The notes beneath the pieces are model-generated. The model did no database searches. It was not told the origin of the DNA and worked only from the letters and a program-made list of their open reading frames with translations. A program made the position numbers and the translations under genes. A DNA stretch of 9,943 nucleotides from Anaerolineales bacterium (GTDB lineage Bacteria > Chloroflexota > Anaerolineae > Anaerolineales > DRMV01), in assembly GCA_027026295.1 (NCBI GenBank), contig JALVOR010000305.1:1-9943 (forward strand), read 5' to 3'. This document shows positions 6,405 to 9,943 of the stretch, piece by piece; within the stretch, counting starts at the first letter, position 1; every line of letters begins with the position of its first letter.

Positions 6405-7769
6405 TTAGTCGGCCGCGGCAGGGGTCTGGGCTGGCGCCGAGTGCAGGTGTTTGATCACCAGTTTGACGCCAACGTAGGTAAGCACGATATACACGATGCC
6501 CAGGCTCAACAGCGAGAAAAGGACTTCGCCGCCGCCTACGACCGACGCGGGCGAGACGCCTTTTTGGGTTTTCAGCAAGCCGTAAACCACCCACGGCTGG
6601 CGGCCTACTTCAGCCATGATCCAGCCGGTGCTGACGGCCAGATAAGGCAGCAAAATCGACCAGACCAGCGCTTTGGCAAAGCCGGGTTTTTGGTCCAGAG
6701 AAATGCCTTTGCTGTTCAGATACCACAGGTAAAGCAACAGCAGCAACATCAACCCGCCAGCATACACCATCAGGCGGAACGACCAGTAGGTGATGCCCAC
6801 GGGCGGAATATAGTCGCCAGGGCCGTATTTGGTTTCCATGGCGGCTTGCACTTCGTCGATGCCTTCCACTTTGCTGGTGAAGTCGTTGTAGGAAAGGAAA
6901 CTGAGGAACTTGGGGATTTTGATTTCCAGCGCGTTGGTCTGCGTGGCTTCGTTGGGAATGGCGAACAGCGAGAAGTCTGCTGGTTGCTCGGAATGCCACA
7001 GCGCTTCAGCAGCAGCCATCTTGGAGGGCTGTTCTTCGACCAGGAACTGCCCCTGGAAGTGCCCCACGGTCATGACTAAGATGACGCCGATGAGGCCGTA
7101 GATGGTCGCCCAGCGCACCGACAGGTCGAGCATGGCTTTGTCGCCGCGCTTTTGCAGGTAGAGGTAGGCGCTCAGGCCAATGACCACGAAGGCCGCAGTG
7201 CTCATACCGGCAAAGAAAACATGGGGGAATTGGTAGAGCACGTTGGGGTTGGTTGCCACCTGACCGAAGTTTTGCATGAGCACGCCGTTCTCGCCCATGG
7301 TATAGCCGATGGGGTGCTGCATGAACGAGTTGGCAATCAGAATCCAGATGGCGGAGAGGTTGGAGCCGATGGCAGTCAGCCAAATCACTGTGGCGTGCAC
7401 CTTCGGCGAGACTTTGTCCCATCCGAAAATCCACACGCCGATGAAAGTGGACTCCAGATAGAAGGCCAACAGGGCTTCAACAGCCAGCGGTGCACCGAAA
7501 ATGTCACCCATGAAGCGGGCGTATTCGGACCAGTTCAGGCCAAACTGGAACTCCTGAACGATACCGGAGACCACGCCGAGGGCAAAGTTGATGAGGAATA
7601 CCTTTGCCCAGAACTTCACGGCGTCGCGGTACACCTGCTTGCCCGTCTTCACGTAGGCGGTTTCCAGAATTGCCAGGAAAATGGAAATGCCCAACGTGAG
7701 CGGGACAAAGAAGAAGTGGATGATGGTAAGAATGGCAAATTGCCACCGAGCCAGAATGAGTGGATCCAT
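6405..7769 (-). CDS. cydA: Cytochrome bd quinol oxidase subunit I, short Q-loop type
   Basis: Haem-bearing subunit I of cytochrome bd oxidase, the site of quinol oxidation and oxygen reduction in the cytoplasmic membrane. Expected residues are present: H18 (equivalent of E. coli H19), E98 and E106 in the GAPLAVEALLAFYLES block (E99/E107), H183 in YQFPHVFFAG (H186) and M334 in SFRLMV (M393). Quinol-loop residues K250 and E255 lie in EEQPSKMAAAEA, and GWIMAEVGRQPW (382-393) is conserved. At 454 residues it lacks the insertion that makes the E. coli protein about 520 residues, so it belongs to the short-Q-loop group known from Gram-positive and other bacteria. ATG at 7769-7767 is preceded by AGGAGG (7781-7776), 6 bases away. 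It lies 87 bases after the Rrf2-family gene on the same strand and 34 bases before cydB. High-affinity oxygen use under microaerobic or NO/sulfide stress is the usual role. Confidence 0.97.
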   Translation of the reverse strand: MDPLILARWQFAILTIIHFFFVPLTLGISIFLAILETAYVKTGKQVYRDAVKFWAKVFLINFALGVVSGIVQEFQFGLNWSEYARFMGDIFGAPLAVEALLAFYLESTFIGVWIFGWDKVSPKVHATVIWLTAIGSNLSAIWILIANSFMQHPIGYTMGENGVLMQNFGQVATNPNVLYQFPHVFFAGMSTAAFVVIGLSAYLYLQKRGDKAMLDLSVRWATIYGLIGVILVMTVGHFQGQFLVEEQPSKMAAAEALWHSEQPADFSLFAIPNEATQTNALEIKIPKFLSFLSYNDFTSKVEGIDEVQAAMETKYGPGDYIPPVGITYWSFRLMVYAGGLMLLLLLYLWYLNSKGISLDQKPGFAKALVWSILLPYLAVSTGWIMAEVGRQPWVVYGLLKTQKGVSPASVVGGGEVLFSLLSLGIVYIVLTYVGVKLVIKHLHSAPAQTPAAAD

Positions 7770-7812
7770 CTGAGACCTCCTGAAGTGGAATGACAGAATG
7801 GTCGTGCTGTGT

Positions 7813-7850
7813 AAAAACGGCCTTGCCGGCAGCAGGATAGCCTTGGCCGT
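7813..7850 (-). terminator. Candidate hairpin with U-run between the Rrf2 gene and cydA
   Basis: Read on the minus strand, ACGGCC (7850-7845) pairs with GGCCGT (7822-7817) around a 22-base loop that could fold further, followed by a run of T (7817-7813). It could be a partial terminator or a processing/attenuation hairpin lowering cydA expression relative to the regulator. The stem is short and the loop long, so this is tentative. Confidence 0.35.
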
Positions 7851-7856
7851 ATTTAC

Positions 7857-8303
7857 CTAAGCGGTGGTCACCTGGACTTTGCGGGCTTGTTTCTGGGTGC
7901 TTTCCTGCGCTAATTGGGCGATGGTCACGCTCTTGAGTTCCTGGCGCATCACGGCGCGCAACCGTGCCCACTGTCTTCGTACGGGGCAGTCACTGCTCAA
8001 AGGGCAAAAATCGGGGTCGTCGATGCACGGTGAAATTTCTACAGGTTCGTTGCATGCTTCGACGATGTCCAGCAGGGTAATCTCTTCGCTGTTACGAGCA
8101 ATCCACAGCCCCCCCTGGCTGCCGCGCTGTGATTTCACCAGCCCGGCTCGCACCAGATCTGCAACGATGCGCTTGACAAAAGGCAAAGGGATGAGCATTT
8201 CGTCAGCCACCTGCTGCATCAGGCGCGGCCCTTCACTTTCGTGAATGGCTAAGTACAATAACACTCGCACCGCGTAGTCAGTCCGTCTGCTTACACGAAT
8301 CAC
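7857..8303 (-). CDS. Rrf2-family iron-sulfur transcriptional regulator
   Basis: Winged-helix regulator of the Rrf2 family (IscR, NsrR, RsrR relatives), 148 residues. The DNA-binding part covers about 1-75: SRRTDYAVRVLLYLA (5-19), then LMQQVADEMLIPLPFVKRIVADLVRAGLVKSQRGSQGGLWIAR (28-70). The cluster-binding region has C93-x6-C100-x5-C106, near the spacing of NsrR/IscR (three Cys with x5-x5), plus C84 upstream. It could therefore hold a 2Fe-2S or 4Fe-4S cluster and sense NO, redox state or cluster supply. Translation starts at GTG (8303-8301) with AAGGAG (8316-8311), 7 bases away. It heads the cydAB operon, so control of that oxidase, and autoregulation through the dyad over its own -10 box, is the natural inference. 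NsrR-like versus IscR-like cannot be decided here. Confidence 0.92.
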   Translation of the reverse strand: MIRVSRRTDYAVRVLLYLAIHESEGPRLMQQVADEMLIPLPFVKRIVADLVRAGLVKSQRGSQGGLWIARNSEEITLLDIVEACNEPVEISPCIDDPDFCPLSSDCPVRRQWARLRAVMRQELKSVTIAQLAQESTQKQARKVQVTTA

Positions 8304-8331
8304 AATGCTGCTCCTTCATTTTTCATTAATG

Positions 8332-8346
8332 TTACCATAATTGTAA
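8332..8346. promoter_or_regulatory. Candidate operator dyad over the -10 box of rrf2-cydAB
   Basis: TTACCATAATTGTAA is an inverted repeat with 12 of 15 positions symmetrical. It covers the TACAAT -10 hexamer of the minus-strand promoter, so a bound protein would block RNA polymerase. The Rrf2 protein encoded next is the obvious candidate, but the match to a known NsrR or IscR motif is not clear. Confidence 0.45.
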
Positions 8347-8368
8347 TCTTTTGGGGAAGGGTTTGCAA
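8340..8368 (-). promoter_or_regulatory. Sigma-70-type promoter of the rrf2-cydAB operon
   Basis: On the minus strand TTGCAA (8368-8363) is followed after 17 bases by TACAAT (8345-8340), a near-consensus housekeeping promoter. Transcription would begin near 8333, about 30 bases before the GTG start of the Rrf2 gene. Confidence 0.65.
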
Positions 8369-8382
8369 GTGACAAATGTCAC
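8369..8382. promoter_or_regulatory. CRP/FNR-family type palindrome
   Basis: GTGACAAATGTCAC has perfect 6-bp arms and contains GTGA-N6-TCAC, the core of CRP-type sites. It directly abuts the -35 box of the minus-strand promoter, and its centre is about 42 bases before the expected start, the position of a class II activator. It is also about 50 bases before the expected start of the divergent lipoprotein gene. Confidence 0.5.
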
Positions 8383-8409
8383 CCTTGGGAAGAGTCCGGC
8401 TGCAGGAAT

Positions 8410-8418
8410 TGGTATAAT
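8410..8418 (+). promoter_or_regulatory. Extended -10 promoter of the solute-binding lipoprotein gene
   Basis: TGGTATAAT combines a consensus TATAAT (8413-8418) with the TG of an extended -10 element (8410-8411). No good -35 box lies at the right distance (TTGGGA at 8385-8390 is 22 bases away), which fits an extended -10 promoter or one needing an activator. The start codon is 40 bases downstream. Confidence 0.55.
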
Positions 8419-8458
8419 GCCTTGAGGTGGTTCTTCCTGACCATTCAGAGAGGCTTTT

Positions 8459-9718
8459 ATGCGTCGTTACATTGTGCTTTTTCTCCTTTTCCTCGCAGGT
8501 ATTAGCGCCTGCCAGCCGCAACACGATGAGATTTCGCTGCCCGCGACCCCTACGGCAGCAGCCCCAACGCCCACGCCGGTTGCGGTGCCCCCCCACACTT
8601 TGCGGGTTTGGTTGCCTGCGATGGTTTCCGAAGATAACAACGCCGCGGCTTACGAGGCGTTGACCGCGCGCATTCAGGCGTTTGCGTCGGCCCATGAAGT
8701 CGCTGCCGAAATCCGCGTCAAGCCTGCGGGCGGCGAAGCCGGCATGTTGACGACATTGGGGGCGGCTCGTCTGGTGGCGCCGGAAGCCGTGCCCGATGTT
8801 GTGCTTATGTCGCGTGTTCAAATGGAAGCCGCCGCGGTCAAAGGGTTGGCGTTCCCGTTGACGAGCGAGGCTTTTACCACGCCCCTCACGACCGATGATT
8901 GGTTCCCCTACGCACGCCAACTGGCGATGGTGCAGAGTGTTGCCTATGGCGTCCCGTTTGGCGGCGACGCGCTTGGCTTGCTTTATCACCCCGAGGCGGC
9001 AACACCCCCCGCGACCTGGAACGCGTGGCTGCGTGCCTCGCAGAAATGGCTGCTTCCGTTGGGCAACCGACAGGCAGTGGCGCTGTTGGCGCTTTATCGT
9101 GCTGCTGGCGGCGCCTGGGAAGACGACAATGGCCGCCCCGTGCTGGAAGAAGAAGCCCTGCGGCGCACGCTCTCTTTGCTTCAGGAAGCCGTACAGAGCA
9201 GGCTGCTGGATAGCGATTTGACCGAACTCACCAGCGATGCCATGCTGTGGGCACGCCATCAGGGTGACGCGCAGGTGTTCATGCTGACCCATCTTTCCCA
9301 TTTGCTGCCTGGCCCTGATCCGCGCCGCATGGCCCCCGTGCCGCCAGCAGAAGCCGATGGGCAACCGGTGGCGCTGGCAGATGGGCTGTTGTGGACGCTG
9401 ACCACCCCAGACGCCGTGCGGCAGCCGCTTGCTCTGGCGCTGATCGCCGACCTCGACCAGCCTGATTTCGTGGCTTCGTGGACGGAAGCCGCAGGTTATT
9501 TGCCGCCTCGCCAATCGTGCCTTGACCGGTGGGAAAGCGCCGACCATACCGCTATAGCCAAAGAGATTATCCCTTACCTGCAGGCATTTCCGTCCCGGCA
9601 GGTTATCACAGTGGTTGGGCCGGTGCTCCAGCAGGCCGCAGCCCAGGTGGTGACGGGCAAGCAATCACCTGAATCGGCTGCCCATTGGGCTGTGAGCACC
9701 CTGCAAAACGGCGGGTAA
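8459..9718 (+). CDS. Extracellular solute-binding lipoprotein (ABC-type, family 1-like)
   Basis: Predicted lipoprotein of 419 residues. The signal peptide (MRRYIVLFLLFLAG) ends in the lipobox I15-S16-A17-C18, so C18 would be lipidated and the protein held at the outer face of the membrane. A Thr/Pro/Ala linker (about 28-45) leads into a domain starting TLRVWLPA (47-54), the opening beta strand typical of family 1 substrate-binding proteins. Further hints are the PDVVLMSRVQMEAAAVKGLAFPL region (about 111-133) and AYGVPFGGDALGLLYH (about 162-177), matching the 'VPY..d...L.YN' style of sugar-type binders. GAGAGG (8448-8453) lies 5 bases before ATG 8459. No permease or ATPase gene is present in the remaining 225 bases, and upstream genes are divergent, so its partners must be encoded elsewhere. 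The ligand is unknown; sugar or oligosaccharide is only the commonest possibility. Confidence 0.82.
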   Translation: MRRYIVLFLLFLAGISACQPQHDEISLPATPTAAAPTPTPVAVPPHTLRVWLPAMVSEDNNAAAYEALTARIQAFASAHEVAAEIRVKPAGGEAGMLTTLGAARLVAPEAVPDVVLMSRVQMEAAAVKGLAFPLTSEAFTTPLTTDDWFPYARQLAMVQSVAYGVPFGGDALGLLYHPEAATPPATWNAWLRASQKWLLPLGNRQAVALLALYRAAGGAWEDDNGRPVLEEEALRRTLSLLQEAVQSRLLDSDLTELTSDAMLWARHQGDAQVFMLTHLSHLLPGPDPRRMAPVPPAEADGQPVALADGLLWTLTTPDAVRQPLALALIADLDQPDFVASWTEAAGYLPPRQSCLDRWESADHTAIAKEIIPYLQAFPSRQVITVVGPVLQQAAAQVVTGKQSPESAAHWAVSTLQNGG

Positions 9719-9835
9719 AAATCCACAGGTTTCATCGATTTGCGTCCACTGATTGAAAGCCCCTCTGTGCAAATCCGTGAAGTTTGTGACTTGCGCGGTG
9801 ACTAAGAGCCTATATCCGAAAATTCTTTGCAGATG

Positions 9836-9943
9836 TGTCACTGCGAGGCGGGCTGAGCAATGACGAAGCCCGCCGAAGCAGTCTCCTGACCGATAAAAAG
9901 GGGGATTGCTTTGCCCCGGAGCCTGCGCCGAGCGCAGCGAGGG
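9836..9943. repeat. Two-hairpin palindromic repeat, copy 2 (cut by the window end)
   Basis: It begins TGTCACTGCGAGGCGG, like copy 1 (TGTCACCGCGAGGCGG), and shares GCCGAAGC-purine-GTCTCCT (9872-9886). Arm one forms GCGGGCT/AGCCCGC (9848-9854 with 9867-9873); arm two forms CTGCGC-CGA-GCGCAG (9923-9937). The expected closing TGACA lies beyond the window. Copy 1 sits inside a transposon-like element, but no such ends are seen here. The stretch 9719-9835 between the lipoprotein gene and this repeat shows no gene. Confidence 0.75.

Noticed and set aside
5480..7793. Long plus-strand open frames opposite cydB and cydA (298, 212 and 213 codons)
   Set aside because: Antisense shadows of membrane proteins, giving hydrophilic His/Glu/Gln-rich products with no domain.
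8300..9664. 454-codon minus-strand open frame opposite the lipoprotein gene
   Set aside because: The plus-strand frame has a promoter, ribosome site, signal peptide and lipobox; the minus frame is His/Arg/Gln-rich and runs through the regulatory region.
1..9943. CRISPR array, tRNA, rRNA, riboswitch or integrase attachment site
   Set aside because: No regularly spaced repeats, cloverleaf, rRNA-like sequence or conserved riboswitch core was seen on either strand by eye.

Overview
This GC-rich window probably comes from a free-living bacterium, most likely a member of the Chloroflexota (Anaerolineae-like). The reasons are an exported protein made almost entirely of Thr/Pro repeats, a substrate-binding lipoprotein with a Thr/Pro linker, tandem M42 aminopeptidases, and a cytochrome bd operon headed by an Rrf2-type regulator. 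The taxonomic call is inference from gene style, not from a marker gene.

Layout. Positions 1-179 hold little beyond a possible 11-codon tail of an upstream gene. Positions 180-3145 are a tightly packed plus-strand run: an exported Thr/Pro-rich protein, M42 aminopeptidase no. 1, a small ABM-fold protein and a PLD-type (HKD) nuclease-like protein. The PLD gene is broken near its 3' end by a 155-bp element with terminal inverted repeats. Positions 3192-5282 carry M42 peptidases no. 2 and no. 3, ending in a strong bidirectional terminator (5302-5334). On the minus strand (8303 to 5357) lies a probable rrf2-cydA-cydB operon: an iron-sulfur type Rrf2 repressor and both main subunits of a short-Q-loop cytochrome bd quinol oxidase. 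The divergent intergenic region (8304-8458) has a good minus-strand promoter, a dyad over its -10 box and a CRP-type palindrome next to its -35 box. A plus-strand solute-binding lipoprotein (8459-9718) follows, without transport partners in view. The window ends inside a palindromic repeat (from 9836) related to the core of the element inserted in the PLD gene.

How the parts work together. The three M42 enzymes would degrade peptides in the cytoplasm, probably as self-compartmentalised TET-type particles with different specificities. The cyd operon provides high-affinity oxygen reduction, plausibly controlled by redox or NO state through the Rrf2 protein and by a CRP/FNR-family regulator. The clearest sequence-level discovery is the transposon insertion: removing positions 2863-3022 (160 bp: element plus one target copy) restores one uninterrupted reading frame of 304 codons, joining an HKD domain to a complete C-terminal winged-helix-like domain. 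No wholly new multi-gene system is evident.
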